From assembly GCA_009760855.2 (NCBI GenBank), contig WPIO01000014.1, positions 4,146,501 through 4,210,500 on the forward strand: DNA of 64,000 nt, given 5' to 3'. A program made the position numbers and the translations under genes. Origin of the DNA: Cristatella mucedo (Eukaryota > Bryozoa > Phylactolaemata > Cristatellidae). Positions 23,801-31,713 of this stretch are shown in pieces. The notes below the pieces were generated by a model. That model ran no database searches. It saw only the letters and a program-made list of their open reading frames with translations, and was not told the DNA's origin. Position 1 is the first letter of the stretch; each line of letters opens with the position of its first letter.

Positions 23801-26412
23801 AGCCCTCGCTAGTTCAGCTAGCGGCACAAGGTGTGCAATTTGCACTGACCAGATCCTCGTAGCGGCCCAAACGGGGAAGACGGAGTACCCTAAACTCAAA
23901 TGAAAGCGAAATCAGCAACACCGATCTTGAAGATGAAAAGCATTGTCTTTATGTTAAAAGCTAGTACGGCAGGTGACTTCAAGCAGACTCGTTGCTAGCT
24001 TATAGCCGCAAACGCACATATGTATTTTAATGATGGTAATATACTATGTTTACAAACCCGCGAGTAGTCTGGGACGTCTCCCCCCCCCCCCCGGCGAGCA
24101 CCTCCCCTCGAGCTTGCCGCCGGCTTGCAGTATCGCAAAGACTCGAGATCTCCTTCGCAGCCGCAGCCGCTACCGACCTTGACACAGCTGGGCACCAGAA
24201 TTATATGATCAGGCAGGAGGGCAGTTGAGGAAGTGAGTAGCATGGAAGTAGCGACCCAGCCTAGCTGGGAAGGGTACACCGCAGTCGGCAGTGGGAGATT
24301 AGATGTCCTTCACTAAGATTTTTGGAAGTGAGCTCTATAGTCTGAGACCTGCAGAGTAAAAGCTTCTCCAATCTTCCTTCGCCCGGTGTCCGTGCAGCCA
24401 CGCCCACCCAAGGCTTGCTGGTTAGTGGGCTTTCGTCAGTATTGGAGCTTTTTTGCTGCCGTTGCCATAAGGCCGTTTTCGTTCAGCCTTCGTCTCACTG
24501 TCTGCTCACTGTGGATTGTATCATCCACTTCGGGTTGTTCTGATGCTAATTAGCATCGGATTGTGTTGAGCCGTGCAAAATAGACCTTCAGGCATTCCTA
24601 TTTCAGCAGCCGATCATCCCTCTGGTAGAAGCCCTAGGGCGGCCAGATGGAGGCCGGTTCTTCATCGTCCATGACATTTTTTGAATGTAATATCTGAATT
24701 CTCAATAATCCTCCACAGCTTTGGAGATGTTTCTAGGTTGTTCACCTTTCCCAGATGGCAAGACCACAGCTGCCTCCTAACCAAATCCGAAAGACTCTCT
24801 TAGCCTTAGTTACTTGACTACAAGGTGACCTTCACCTGAGTAGAATCTCTCCCACACTGCTGTGCTGAAACTGATACTCGACGACTGGCAAACCGTCGCT
24901 CAAAGAGAGCGACGGCAGTCAGGCTCGGGCCTTATACACTGGCCAGGTCGAAAGTTTTGCATTAATCGAGTTACATAAATAGATATATTGCTGCTCATCA
25001 GCCACTCGAGGATATTTCTTTTTCGGTCTCTGGTTCAGAGTCAATGCCAAGCACAAAGTTCATAATTTCGGGACATTGCAGTACGAATCTGCCCGTTTAA
25101 TTCGCAGGAAAAAAGTATAATCGATAAGACGGGTGCTTTAGCAAACTATCAATACTATCGCAGTAATGCCTTCTTTGTCGCCGCACGGATTTGAAAACCG
25201 TGTAGTATTATCGATGGAGAGCGCTGGGCAGAAGCTTTCGCAAGAAGCCAATGCTGCCATGAGATCTGTTCCACGACGCACGGCGCCGAGGCTGCTGCTT
25301 CCGCTTTCCACACTTTCCTTTCCAGGCAGACGCTGCGGAGCATTCTCGCCATAGGGTCGTGCTCGGACGCCGTGCTGCACGGCGGCTCCCGCTCGACTGG
25401 GTTCGAGCGCGTCGAGAGCGTGCTGAGCGGCCTGGCCAGCAGTCTGCAAAACATGGCCGACCTGCCGGCCGCCGCCTCGCAGGCCGCCGGCCGCGACGCG
25501 CTCAGCTCGATCGACGCTTTCCTTCGCGACGAAGCGGAGGCGCGTCAGCGCCAGCTTGCGAGCGTGCAGCAGGAGCTCGACCTGCTTCGCAGCGTCGTTC
25601 GCTGCGAGCGTGAGTGCGATGCCGAGCTGGAGCTCACCGTGGCAGCGCTGCACGCCGGCCTCGTGCCCGACTCATGGCGCAGCAGCTGCCGAGGGCCGCA
25701 GCCAGCGGTCGCCGTTGCCTCTGCCGTCGCCGCCGGCTCCTGCCGCTCCAGCGGAGCGGCAGCTGGCAACGTCGACCTGGTGCAGTGGGTTCGGGAGCTG
25801 GAGGAGAGCGTTCGCTCGCTGTGCGCCTACGCCGACCCGCAGACGAGACCGCCTGCCTTCTGCCTGTCGGCTTTCGTCAGGCCCGACCTACTGCTGCAGG
25901 CCGTGCTTGTCAGCCACGCTCGCGCCCACCTCGCCGACATCAACGAGTTGTGCCTCGAGGGCGAGTTCCTGGCCTCCGGCGCGAGGCCCACCGGTCCGCC
26001 GGCCGTCGGCTGCTACGTGACTGGGCTGAGGCTGCACAACGCCTCCTGGGATGCGGCGTCTCGGACTATCGTCGACGCGGGCGTGGGCGGCTCGGCCGCA
26101 CAGCAGCAACAGCAGCAGCGGGGCACGAGAAATGGCAGCGTTGGGGCTTCGTCGGCAGCGGCGTCGTCGGCAGCTGAGGGAGGCTGCTCAATGCCGGTGC
26201 TCTGGTTCAAACCGGAGGCTCGAAACGGCGTCAGCGAGCTGCTGGGGGATGGCGTCGGCGGCGTGTACGCATGTCCTATCTACATGTCTCACGACGTCGG
26301 GACGCTCGACGAGCACGGTGTCGTTTGTCGCGTCAAGTTGAGGACCTCGACGAGCCGAGCGCAGTGCGAAAAGCAGCGCGTGTACCTGTCATCTCAGATG
26401 ACGCTTCGATAG
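1..26412 (+). CDS. Dynein heavy chain, C-terminal half (AAA5 to C-terminus), 5' incomplete
   Basis: Motor subunit of dynein, an ATP-driven minus-end microtubule motor; probably axonemal. Exons that join in phase: 1605-1854, 1976-2141, 2226-2407, 2610-2795, 4104-4288, 7011-7695, 8143-8228, 8747-8915, 14890-15200, 16823-17000, 17529-17647, 19351-19528, 21769-21896, 22129-22295, 25326-26412. A possible exon end at 1-15 (DSLLA, then gtaagt) precedes them. Hallmarks seen in order: VWPLLVDPDGLGEAWIKN (AAA5), PVLLTNIERKRISPAFDNV, QNERPDFEAQ, RESYLPVA, LFQKCIL..CRPDK, SGSWLIMTNCHLAPKW, HFRLW, YGGHCID, and the C-terminal PAFCLSAFVRP, CYVTGLRLHNASWD and MPVLWFKPE. About 1,360 residues are visible. Roughly 40 residues expected between exons 1-15 and 1605 were not found. 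The AAA5-to-end length fits full-size heavy chains. The subclass is not resolved; the last residues look more like outer-arm beta types than cytoplasmic dynein, but this is weak. Confidence 0.93.
209..735 (-). pseudogene. Possible decayed coding segment, unrecognised
   Basis: On the minus strand two open stretches with protein-like composition follow each other: 735-433 (begins MLSFLDSLETFALVKYFV) and 394-209 (contains FANQVCKMLRIKQDLDDVL). Between them a second frame also reads plausibly (FDSEKFKKSGKDADRLYLH). That would suit one ancestral frame broken by frameshifts and stops. I do not recognise a family. It may equally be chance. Confidence 0.2.
1105..1142. repeat. (GA)n microsatellite
   Basis: Pure AG dinucleotide tract of 38 bp. 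Similar short tracts: (TC)n 3854-3879 and (AC)n 54225-54252. Confidence 0.95.
1605..2795 (+). CDS. Dynein exons for AAA5, with an extra Ser/Thr-rich insertion
   Basis: Four exons (1605-1854, 1976-2141, 2226-2407, 2610-2795) encode AAA5. The first carries the family signature around WKKRGLGLD and WPLLVDPDG ending WIKN. The last carries PVLLTNIER and SYEMHPKFRLYLSTTTP, matching the usual LLENVGEELDP and FRLYITT segments. Between WIKN and VVVIQSDSP, where other dyneins continue almost directly, lie about 100 extra residues rich in Ser, Thr, Asn and Arg. They are encoded by 1976-2141 and most of 2226-2407. Splice phases agree across all four exons (1, 2, 1, 1), so the insertion appears to be translated. 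The final exon ends before gcaagt rather than gt, a GC-type donor; the first codon of the next exon restores the frame. Confidence 0.85.
2796..4103 (+). other. Dynein GC-AG intron
   Basis: The upstream exon ends ...LLLN plus one base, followed by gcaagt; the downstream exon starts after cgtag. Joining them gives an uninterrupted dynein frame (phase 1). No GT donor nearby keeps the frame. The intron contains a G-run at 3780-3791 and a (TC)n tract at 3854-3879, and nothing else I can name. Confidence 0.6.
4104..8915 (+). CDS. Dynein exons between AAA5 and AAA6 (helical region, RPDK motif)
   Basis: Exons 4104-4288, 7011-7695, 8143-8228 and 8747-8915. The first encodes VDLSISQQGKIDRLL followed by a heptad-like helical run (MQNERPDFEAQSRSIEAG). 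The long second exon (about 228 residues) continues the helix, then RESYLPVALAAASTYDVIERL and the SPYYRLSFAHFL segment typical of dyneins. The third encodes LPGESLKLTLFQKCILWRVCRPDK, the conserved FQK..LRPD block. The fourth ends near ILLHPNPTSVD, where other dyneins have ILSPGADP. For exon 2, a donor after 7695 keeps the frame; the stronger-looking gtgagt at 7692 would not, so its 3' edge carries a 4-nt uncertainty. Confidence 0.85.
4372..4535 (-). mobile_element. tRNA-derived SINE, family B
   Basis: In plus orientation the copy reads (AT)n, AATTCATTTGTGTAGCACCC, TTAATCTTTATTCAGATGCTT, then a GGGGCTCGGGCCC segment; in sense (minus) it is a tRNA-like head followed by a short tail ending in (AT)n. 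This copy is diverged and carries an internal insertion. Confidence 0.6.
6130..6292 (-). mobile_element. SINE family A, old diverged copy
   Basis: Minus-strand copy with the GCTGATTAAACAGCCTCATTT end (sense AAATGAGGCTGTTTAATCAGC) and a degenerate B box (GACTCGAACCG read in plus). Similar old copies occur at 22895-23060 and 34775-34925 (minus) and at 49262-49425, 49520-49670 and 63500-63662 (plus). Confidence 0.5.
6455..6665 (-). mobile_element. LINE 3' end (UTR only)
   Basis: Minus orientation: AATAATAAT simple tail, the conserved AGAGATTGAATTCTC-type hairpin, then GGGGTGACATGCACAGGGTC also seen at 9630-9650 and 20038-20050. Severely 5'-truncated. Confidence 0.65.
9335..9475 (+). mobile_element. 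CR1-like LINE fragment (reverse transcriptase C-terminal region)
   Basis: The plus strand reads close to the family block LLDFCNSLLAGLPAS, as in the copies at 9733-10260 (minus) and 43473-43874 (plus), then stops abruptly. The adjoining DNA is a second copy in the opposite orientation. Confidence 0.6.
9465..10660 (-). mobile_element. CR1-like LINE, 5'-truncated, with a nested SINE
   Basis: Minus-strand frame 10260-9733 encodes the C-terminal part of a non-LTR reverse transcriptase: VKSAYFQLHNIAKIRACL, TSRLDFCNSLLTGLP, LHWLPVKQRIDFKVLSLTF, LKSFGDRAFSSYAPKAW. The upstream part (LSLEIGSASISPVESARNLG) is found beyond 10483, separated by a SINE-A copy at 10319-10483. The element's 3' UTR runs to about 9465 and ends in TTA/ATT-type simple repeats. 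It lacks the catalytic YADD region and is dead. Confidence 0.8.
10319..10483 (-). mobile_element. tRNA-derived SINE (family A), inserted in a LINE
   Basis: In sense (minus) orientation it begins GAGCCGTGATGGCACAC, has a pol III B-box-like GGTTCGATTCC, then a body ending GCTGTTTAATCAGCT and an (ATTT)n tail. It is nearly identical to copies at 18638-18792 and 38897-39061. It interrupts the reverse transcriptase frame of the LINE around it. Confidence 0.8.
10640..11065 (+). mobile_element. LINE 3' end, degraded
   Basis: Contains the conserved 3' block ACATTTAAAAAGAAGTTGAA..., the GCTTATATGTGCTGACACTG segment and an ATTATTATTA tail seen in the other LINE copies. The coding part is decayed. Confidence 0.55.
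11312..11878 (-). CDS. Unrecognised minus-strand reading frame in a dynein intron
   Basis: A 188-codon frame, Lys/Ser-rich and not low-complexity, with no similarity I recognise. Just upstream on the same strand, about 11888-11970, another short frame (begins MRVFVLASFDQEELYLPEP) ends at gtaagt, a good donor. This block could therefore be exons of a small gene nested antisense in the 6-kb dynein intron. It does not match the LINE or SINE families around it. A chance open frame or an unknown transposon protein is equally possible. Confidence 0.25.
   Translation of the reverse strand: MTRGLSSFNHACTRCEDHLALKRVKLTTNGETDERLTETASLSDILLLSGESQWSCLCAVIRFYTRSSIAKLKMRTGIFRGYTLASLYKKMYAPSPVDERESCKKSSNGNTTKITSQFLEEHLGKSYTSLKNLKGLLTSVDRKTLKDYQFLRKSVVSAGHCRRASLSKQLIKEAQERHVFKAQQKHHF
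12637..12910 (-). mobile_element. LINE fragment, second subfamily (C-terminus of its ORF)
   Basis: The minus strand encodes LLETKSAGYRMLIENSLG, matching LLRETKCVGYRMRTESRLG at the end of the reverse transcriptase frame at 46026-46412. The preceding CTACTCAGTTCTTCAGCTGCC is shared with 24214-24275 and 33955-34035. Confidence 0.6.
14116..14562 (-). CDS. Unrecognised minus-strand reading frame, possible 5' exon of a nested gene
   Basis: A 148-codon frame starting MMPAGSSMDKIPTKCVNIVK and carrying a basic C-terminal third. It lies on the same strand and upstream of the frame at 11878-11312, so both could belong to one nested transcription unit inside the dynein intron 8916-14889. No domain is recognised and no splice connection was demonstrated. 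Confidence 0.22.
   Translation of the reverse strand: MMPAGSSMDKIPTKCVNIVKLMQTLANVNSNISPGNTSILMKAIFQSVAIYFTRLKMSPVNDLVPDEAKSRSAYSLHRKFERRMNSKPHEIVDYFNMTKQTLRGGNKKSAPSITYKLPTELRTNRGVKIRRLPQSPRRGATGCCLQPP
14890..17647 (+). CDS. Dynein AAA6 exons
   Basis: Exons 14890-15200, 16823-17000 and 17529-17647. The first follows the 6-kb intron and carries GSWLIMTNCHLAPKW, the strongly conserved WV.LQNCHLA.SW block. The usual SLGQGQ just upstream is replaced by FSFGDGVSMAQAE, so this part is divergent. The second exon carries HFRLWMVTRMDQERLLPG, matching FRLWLT...FP..LL. The third encodes LISKSIKFYIGRSRNLEGTA, in the place of the LQ.S.K...EPP.GL segment. Donors (gtaggc, gtacgg, gtgcgt) and acceptors are canonical, and phases 0, 1 and 0 agree. 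Confidence 0.85.
16363..16490 (-). mobile_element. tRNA-derived SINE, family B
   Basis: Sense on minus: A-box-like TGGTTTGGCCCAGTAGTTAA, then a B-box-like segment (AGTTCGAGCCC), and a 3' part with AATAGATTAATTTCTCTTAG ending AATGAATTATATATATA. Lies in the dynein intron 15201-16822. Confidence 0.65.
17752..17822. repeat. (AT)n microsatellite
   Basis: Uninterrupted TA dinucleotides for about 70 bp in a dynein intron. Confidence 0.95.
18638..18792 (+). mobile_element. tRNA-derived SINE, family A (well preserved)
   Basis: Begins GAGCCGTGATGGCACACTAG (A-box region) with B box GGTTCGATTCC at about 18689-18699, a GC-rich inverted pair (TATCGCCACTGCAAGCGGTGGTGATA) and a 3' end GGCTGTTTAATCAGCTG. 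The directly following 18800-18885 is a second, diverged 3' half of the same family. Confidence 0.8.
19351..22295 (+). CDS. Dynein exons after AAA6 (start of C-terminal region)
   Basis: Exons 19351-19528, 21769-21896 and 22129-22295. The first encodes ALKLGILHGSLLLLRSYNR, in the position of LCFFHAVVQERRKFGP.GW, then SSHWSVRDLRSMLDDLGRL. The second carries LAYGGHCIDAEDRTTVEA, matching the conserved GECNYGGRVTD..DRR. The third encodes a variable helical stretch ending ARIIADSK, joined in phase 2 to the last exon. Divergence from textbook dyneins is strong, but the YGG...D..DR core and the order of blocks leave little doubt. Confidence 0.8.
19893..20060 (-). mobile_element. LINE 3' end (UTR only)
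   Basis: AATAATAATGTACTTGATAA tail, then the conserved AACTAAATCTCTTTCTAGGCGC hairpin and the TGCAAAGGGAAATGCAATTG block shared with 9535-9575, in minus orientation. Confidence 0.6.
21530..21617. repeat. 44-bp tandem duplication
   Basis: Two adjacent copies, both starting TCCTCCAGAGCAGGCAGCAA, at 21530-21573 and 21574-21617, with a few differences. Followed by a pyrimidine-rich CTCTCT tract to about 21715. Confidence 0.7.
22895..23060 (-). mobile_element. SINE family A, old diverged copy
   Basis: GCTGATTCAACAGCCTCATTTA at one end and a tRNA-like segment with GACGACCT...GAGCACCTC at the other, minus orientation; more diverged than 18638-18792. Confidence 0.5.
23190..23320 (-). mobile_element. 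tRNA-derived SINE, family B
   Basis: Sense on minus: TGGTCCAGCGGTTAAAGTG (A box), GGGCTCGAGCC (B box), then AATAGAGATTACGTTCTCTT and GCGCTATACAAATGAGTTAT. Well preserved. Confidence 0.7.
24214..24350 (-). mobile_element. LINE fragment, second subfamily
   Basis: The minus strand resembles the GLRLW.SLP....D.SPTADCG region and the CYFHATHYLNC segment of the frame at 46026-46412, with stops. Lies in the last dynein intron. Confidence 0.45.
25326..26412 (+). CDS. Dynein final exon: C-terminal domain, with Gln/Ala-rich insertions
   Basis: One 1,087-nt exon after the acceptor at 25324-25325 completes the protein and stops at 26410-26412. It encodes a helical stretch (VESVLSGLASSLQNMADL), then VAALHAGLVPDSWR (conserved ..G.VP..W), LEESVRSLCAYADP, PPAFCLSAFVRPDLLLQAVL (the PP.FWLSGFF block), CYVTGLRLHNASWD (GVYVHGLFL.GA.WD), MPVLWFKPE and VYACPIYMS. 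Two low-complexity insertions interrupt it: an Ala/Ser-rich run near 25690-25770, and a run of Gln codons then Ser/Ala near 26098-26190. The exon is far more GC-rich than the flanking introns. Confidence 0.92.
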
Positions 26413-26804
26413 ACGCTTATTTCGCGATTGGGCAACCGCTGCTTGTACGAAAGTTGGTTGAGCTTCCCGAAGGCGCTTGCTACTCGGCTTGAGGCCTGGC
26501 CGCCGTGCGAAGCCATGCGTTTAATGTGTAATTCGCCCCGTAAGACTTTTCACTGCCTCCCACGGCGACTCCCGTTTGAATACTTATTTGTACTTGCCGC
26601 AATGAGTTATTTACGCGACTGGCTTTTTGTAGCCAGAGTTGCCAGTCTCGGCGGACTGCCCCGACCATTGCCGATTGGATACTTTCTCCAAGTGGATTAT
26701 CGGATCGGGAGCCGACGTTACTGTTGTAGCTTCTGCAGCTGCCTCGCTAGACGGATGTATGCTTTCATACGGAGAATCGCGTCTGAAACAAACAATGGAA
26801 CAGC

Positions 26805-26810
26805 ATTAAA
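26805..26810 (+). terminator. Candidate poly(A) signal of the dynein gene
   Basis: ATTAAA lies 393 nt after the dynein stop codon in otherwise non-coding DNA. It is the common variant of AATAAA. No cleavage site can be shown from sequence alone. Confidence 0.3.
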
Positions 26811-27938
26811 CAGGAACGAAAGTAAACAAAATTATTAGAAACAAGTGAATGAGCCGACGCGAGAGTGTAAAAGTAAATTGAAACAAACAGCATGCGGAAG
26901 AATGCCAGAAATGTAGAATGCCTAGCGTACAGCGGTGGACCAATGCAACGAATTGATAGGATTACTTCCAGCTAGAGGGAGAGGCCGTGGAGCAAAATTT
27001 TCCGTGCTCTCCGAGACAGTCAGCCAATGGAGATGAAATGCGAGCGAGTGAGCGTCCCTGGCTGCTCGTTATCACTTTAGATCCGACGGTAACCGAGGCT
27101 AAAATTGAAGTGGCTTCGCTGTGGCCTTGATCGACAACTGAATTTCATGAACATGAAGAGAAAGTGGTCGAGGCTATAACCTAAATTCTGAAACCTAGCT
27201 CGGAGCAAAGTTAGCAGGTGCGGATTTTTCTCTCCCGTTTGCTCTCACTTGCCTACAGAGGCGATTTTTGAAACGCCTTGCTTGTCTGTGGATTGGTCCG
27301 CGAAACCTTGAACCTTGAACCGCGGCTTCCTGCTCTCGAAATCCATTCATTGGATGACCTATTTCGAGAAGAATGTGCGCATAAGTCTTTCTTTAAACAG
27401 AGTTGGCTTCTCGGTCAGTTTTACGATAGATAGCAGCGCCGGTTAGCTTTTCAGTGCATGCCAGATACAGCACGCTGCGTACGTGCAATGAACTCGCAAA
27501 CCGGCAGAACAATGTTAGTAACTGGCATGACCTCGCGATGACACGAATTTTGGATTCTCTAGTGCGTTGCGGCTGAATTCAAGCTTTCTTCGTGCACTAG
27601 TTGATAAATTTGGGATACATTGGCAGGTATACCGGGACAAAACGGTTACTTTAAACATGAGTATACTAGCTTACGAAAAATGATACTATCCAGAAACTGT
27701 CGAACTATTAAATTACTTAAGCAGCATTAGAGAAGTTCTTAGCCACTATAAGAAAATCAAGGTATTAATTATTCTACTCTCTAAATATTCTTAAAGTCTA
27801 CAGAGCTACGAGATGTATTCACCACGTTTTTGCAACCAGTGTTTTTTGGCGAACAGCCAATTTAAGAAATGCCTTTGGAGCACATTTTGGTGGACAATTG
27901 ATTCTGGAGAAAGAAAGAGAGACAGTGTGTGTGCGAGT

Positions 27939-27973
27939 GAGTGAGAGAGAGAGAGAGAGAGAGAAATGTGTGT

Positions 27974-28028
<55 letters not shown>

Positions 28029-28034
28029 GTGTGT

Positions 28035-28113
<79 letters not shown>

Positions 28114-28213
28114 GGAGAGAGAGAGAGAGAAAGAGAGGGAGAGAGAGAGAGAGAGGCATTGTAAAGCTTTATAGATTAAGTTCTCCAGGGCCGCTATAGA
28201 AATGAACACACAA

Positions 28214-28249
<36 letters not shown>

Positions 28250-28276
28250 ATATATATGTATATATATATATATATA
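27939..28276. repeat. Compound microsatellite (GA)n...(AT)n
   Basis: About 215 bp of nearly pure GA with a few GTGTGTGAGTGA interruptions, then after 60 bp a (CA)/(TA) tract ending near 28276. Confidence 0.95.
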
Positions 28277-29454
28277 ATAAAATACCCGTGACAAATCGCG
28301 GGAAATTTTGGCGTTGATTAACAGTGCGGGCTTGACTGTCCACTGACCTAATGGTAAGCTCAGCCTAGCTGGGCTGCCCAACCGTCTTTCAGACAAGGAC
28401 TCCACTTCACGACCAAGGTCGTCAAATGCTTGAATCTTAACTTCGGTCTATCTTTGCTTTTGACCTTGTCATAAGTGAGGCGTTCGCTGAACTTAAAAAA
28501 AACGAAGCTCCTAAGCTGTTTCATAAGTCTCTTCCGGTTGTAATAATAATAATAATACATTTGCATAGCACCCCTTAGAGAACGTAATCTCTTTCTAGGC
28601 ACTATACATGTGTTGTGCAGTGGTTGCCGTATGCAACGTTTCTGTTGATTTTCGGCTGTGTAACTCTGAGTGGCTTCCTTTGTTGTTGTTTTTTCTCCTT
28701 TTAGCCTGGGATAGACGCACTAATATTCTGCTCGCACGGCTCTTTGTTTGTTCCCAATTCATTGCCGCGAAAACTCACCGGTTTACAATGACGGGTTGGA
28801 ACCACGGGTGTTATATGGAAATTGGCCTACATGAATTTAACAATGGAGAACTTCATCTTGGCTATGGAAGTTGGGCCCAAGTGATTTATGGAATTTATTC
28901 GACTTCACCGGGTAGCGTTTTAGCATTGAGTGGCGTGTTTGGAACATACAGATATGCTGATCATCTCGAAACCTATATTGATTAGTAAGGCCCCCATGAC
29001 GGATCACGGGCAGATTATGTGTAAGCATGTCCATTGCAACACATTTTCAACTTCAACTACGAGAGTGCAAGTTGCAGTCACATATGCAAATTAGTAAATT
29101 GTTTCCCCCTTCCCTCTTTGACATGGGACTCATAGTGACTCATGGTGTTCCGCCGAAGTAGAAGCCGCATAAGAAGCGCACCGGGCATAATGTAAGCGTG
29201 ACGAGAGCTACTGTGACATACTTACTAAAAAAATAACTAACACAAATAAACTAGCCTAGCTTATTATAGGGTTTCGCGGAGGGAAGTTGATCTGTGGCTA
29301 CCTAGAACAGTCTAAATCAGTAAAAAACAAGTAAAGTAAATGGTAGCTTATTTAAAGTCTCATTTATGTAGGCTCAAATGAGCCTTAGCAGAAACCCCTC
29401 TGTTTGCAGCGATGGCCTGCTACTGGATTGAAAACCACAACTTAGGCCTCTTTC

Positions 29455-29700
29455 TCGCAGGATTTGGGGTCCTCGTGATTCTTCCTTTGTGTGTTTATGC
29501 GTGCTGACACCGTGCCTGCTACTACTAACCAGATTTACATGCTGACAATGTGCATGTAACCTCTAGCCATAGTATGCTTGTTGAAACTTTGCATGTTACC
29601 ACTAACTATTAGATCATTTTCCGTTACAGCGTATTTGAAGTGCCTAGAAAGCGCTTAAGTTCTTTGAGGGAGCTATACAAACGTATGATCTTTATTATCC
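29455..29700 (+). mobile_element. LINE 3' UTR fragment
   Basis: GTGCTGACACCGTGC and ACATGCTGACAATGTGCATG blocks match the LINE 3' UTR at 43975-44040, followed by the hairpin segment near 29640-29680. Confidence 0.55.
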
Positions 29701-29756
29701 CTTTGACAAAAATTGAAGGGCGGGGGTACTCTCACTAGCTACCAATCGTAGTTGGT

Positions 29757-29917
29757 GAGCCCTGGTGGCACACTAGGCAATGCGGTTGCTTTCCACGACC
29801 TTGAGACCGAGGTCATGGGTTTGAATCCTGCGGTGGGCGATCTTTTATTGTCGCTGCAAGTGGCGGCGATAGCCTTAAAAGCTCTTCCGCCGCTTTAAAA
29901 AAAGACTTAAATCAGCT
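29757..29917 (+). mobile_element. tRNA-derived SINE, family A
   Basis: GAGCCCTGGTGGCACACTAG head, GGTTTGAATCCTGCGGTGGG (B box changed), and a TTAAATCAGCT end. Diverged more than 18638-18792. A truncated minus copy lies at 31880-31940. Confidence 0.7.
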
Positions 29918-31707
29918 AGCCGTTGCTATTCTGAATGTAGAATTTTAAATTTCCAGTGATTTTCTACGTTGGAAGTCAAATGTTTGATACCTCACTTCGT
30001 TGAACCTGCTCAGTAAGCCTTACTTCTGACATAATTACCGTTGGAGGACCTGCAATGGCAGTTCGGATTTTAGTTGTTCATGGGCTTCGCTGCCACAGGT
30101 TTGTTAGCAGTCGGCAAAACTGCTAGGCTTCTGGTGTTCGTTGAGTCATGCCCTATAGAACTGCCTCTTCAATAGCTGGAATAGGACTAAGTAAGCTGAA
30201 GAAATCTCTATACGTGTAGCTAAGCAAGTTCAAAGTTTGCATCGTAGTGGCGTAGCTCTGAAGTAAGCTTTGTATCCACTATTTCTGCTGACATGCACCA
30301 ATTGCCCTCTATTCAGTGACCGGAACCAGACGGTCGTTTTTTACGACCGCTTTATTTACAATTTAACATATGGATTACAGCCGCTTTATTTATCCACAAG
30401 AGTCCACTGAAGTCACCAAGTTCACTTCGTTCTAGCTCAAACTTCAGAATAGGAGCAGCTATCCAGCTGTATCTCAGTTAGACCTGCGTTGTATGCCGAA
30501 TCCCCCAAGTTCCAATTTGTTTTATTAAGTTTCAGCATGTGGCTTTGGACCTCCATAGTTAGCTTTTACATTTGCATGCGATAGGCCATGAACATAGAAA
30601 TTTAGTTGTCTCTCCACTCTATTGTAGGAGCTGAGATTGCTTCAACAGTGCACAATCAATTGCTTCCAGGTGTACAGCAGGCACAGCAAAAGCAAAATCT
30701 CATAGCTACGATCAACTTGGTCGTTGCTCACCCTTGCCCAGTATAGCTGCTTCCGTGATGCCACATTTTCGAGCTCCTGTCTACGCCCTCTCTGGCAGGT
30801 ACAAGATATTAACTAGGTCTTTCACTTATACCGCTGGCGCGGCTGCTTTTGTTCTTCGTGATACAAACAGTGTAACACACGGCCATGATTCCATGGCAAG
30901 GGTTATGTATCTCTTTGCTGCACCTGCCTCCTCTACTGTTACTATTCCTTACCAATCAAATAATCGACCTTTATCCAGTTTCCTTGTGTTTTTTGGCTAG
31001 TGAAATATACTGAATAGTAAACTAGCCTCCTAGTTCACTAGAAAAGAATGCAGTGCATGATCCTCCCGTTATGGACTATTGACCATGTTTTTGCCCAGGA
31101 CTGAATTACTTCAATTGCAAGATGGGGTCACTGTGGAGCAGTAAGTAATTATACCAGTAATGTCAAAATTAATAGCACCAATCAGGATGCAAGCTATTCA
31201 CCAGGCTAAATAGTTCCTTGGTGGAGCTTTCATTGACGTGCACAATACTACGGGTTCGGAGGTATTAATTCTGCTGGCTTCAAAATAGCAGCTCCTGGTA
31301 TAGATGAAGCTGAAGCCAGACCATCAAAGACCGTGTCTATATCTGAATCACTAAGCTTTCTCGACTATGAGCAGTGATCTGTTGCAACTCTATATCTACC
31401 ATATGGTCAGACCTCTTACGTCGATGTGGTATTGGTGGGGAGTAACACAAACACACGATCCACCTACGAGCTTAAAGTCAATAATGGAACTGAAGCAGCA
31501 CGGTGGACTACACTGGTGTTTAAGTTTTCACTGCTAATACCTATAGCGTCCGAGCTTGGTCATATGCACGTATGCTATCACCAACTGGGAAGCCAGGGGC
31601 TTTTAGTTGGGTGGGGCACTCACTAGCAACAGGCTCCAAGCTAGCTGGTCAGCCCCCTCCCCCAGAAGAGCAAAAGAGAACTTATCTTCTAAATCTATCA
31701 ATCTAAA

Positions 31708-31713
31708 TTTATT
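31708..31713 (-). terminator. Candidate poly(A) signal of the ADAM gene
   Basis: AATAAA on the minus strand, about 460 nt after the stop codon. Position is plausible; no cleavage evidence. Confidence 0.3.

Larger units (their letters stand above)
22296..25325. other. Last dynein intron
   Basis: From gtgagt after ADSK to ctttccag before the final exon; phases 2 and 2 agree. Contains the SINE-A and SINE-B copies at 22895-23320, a C-run at 24080-24091 and a LINE fragment at 24214-24350. GC rises sharply toward the 3' end. Confidence 0.5.

Noticed and set aside
26428-26838. 136-codon frame just after the dynein stop
   Set aside because: It is in the 3' UTR position, in another frame, and shows no family features.
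27806-28251. Ser-Leu and Arg-Glu repeat proteins over the GA tract
   Set aside because: Artefacts of a pure (GA)n microsatellite. The same applies to frames at 962-1292, 48135-48416, 57074-57517 and 60438-60896.
28608-28985. 125-codon plus-strand frame in the spacer
   Set aside because: Begins inside a LINE fragment and resembles nothing known; not supported as a gene.
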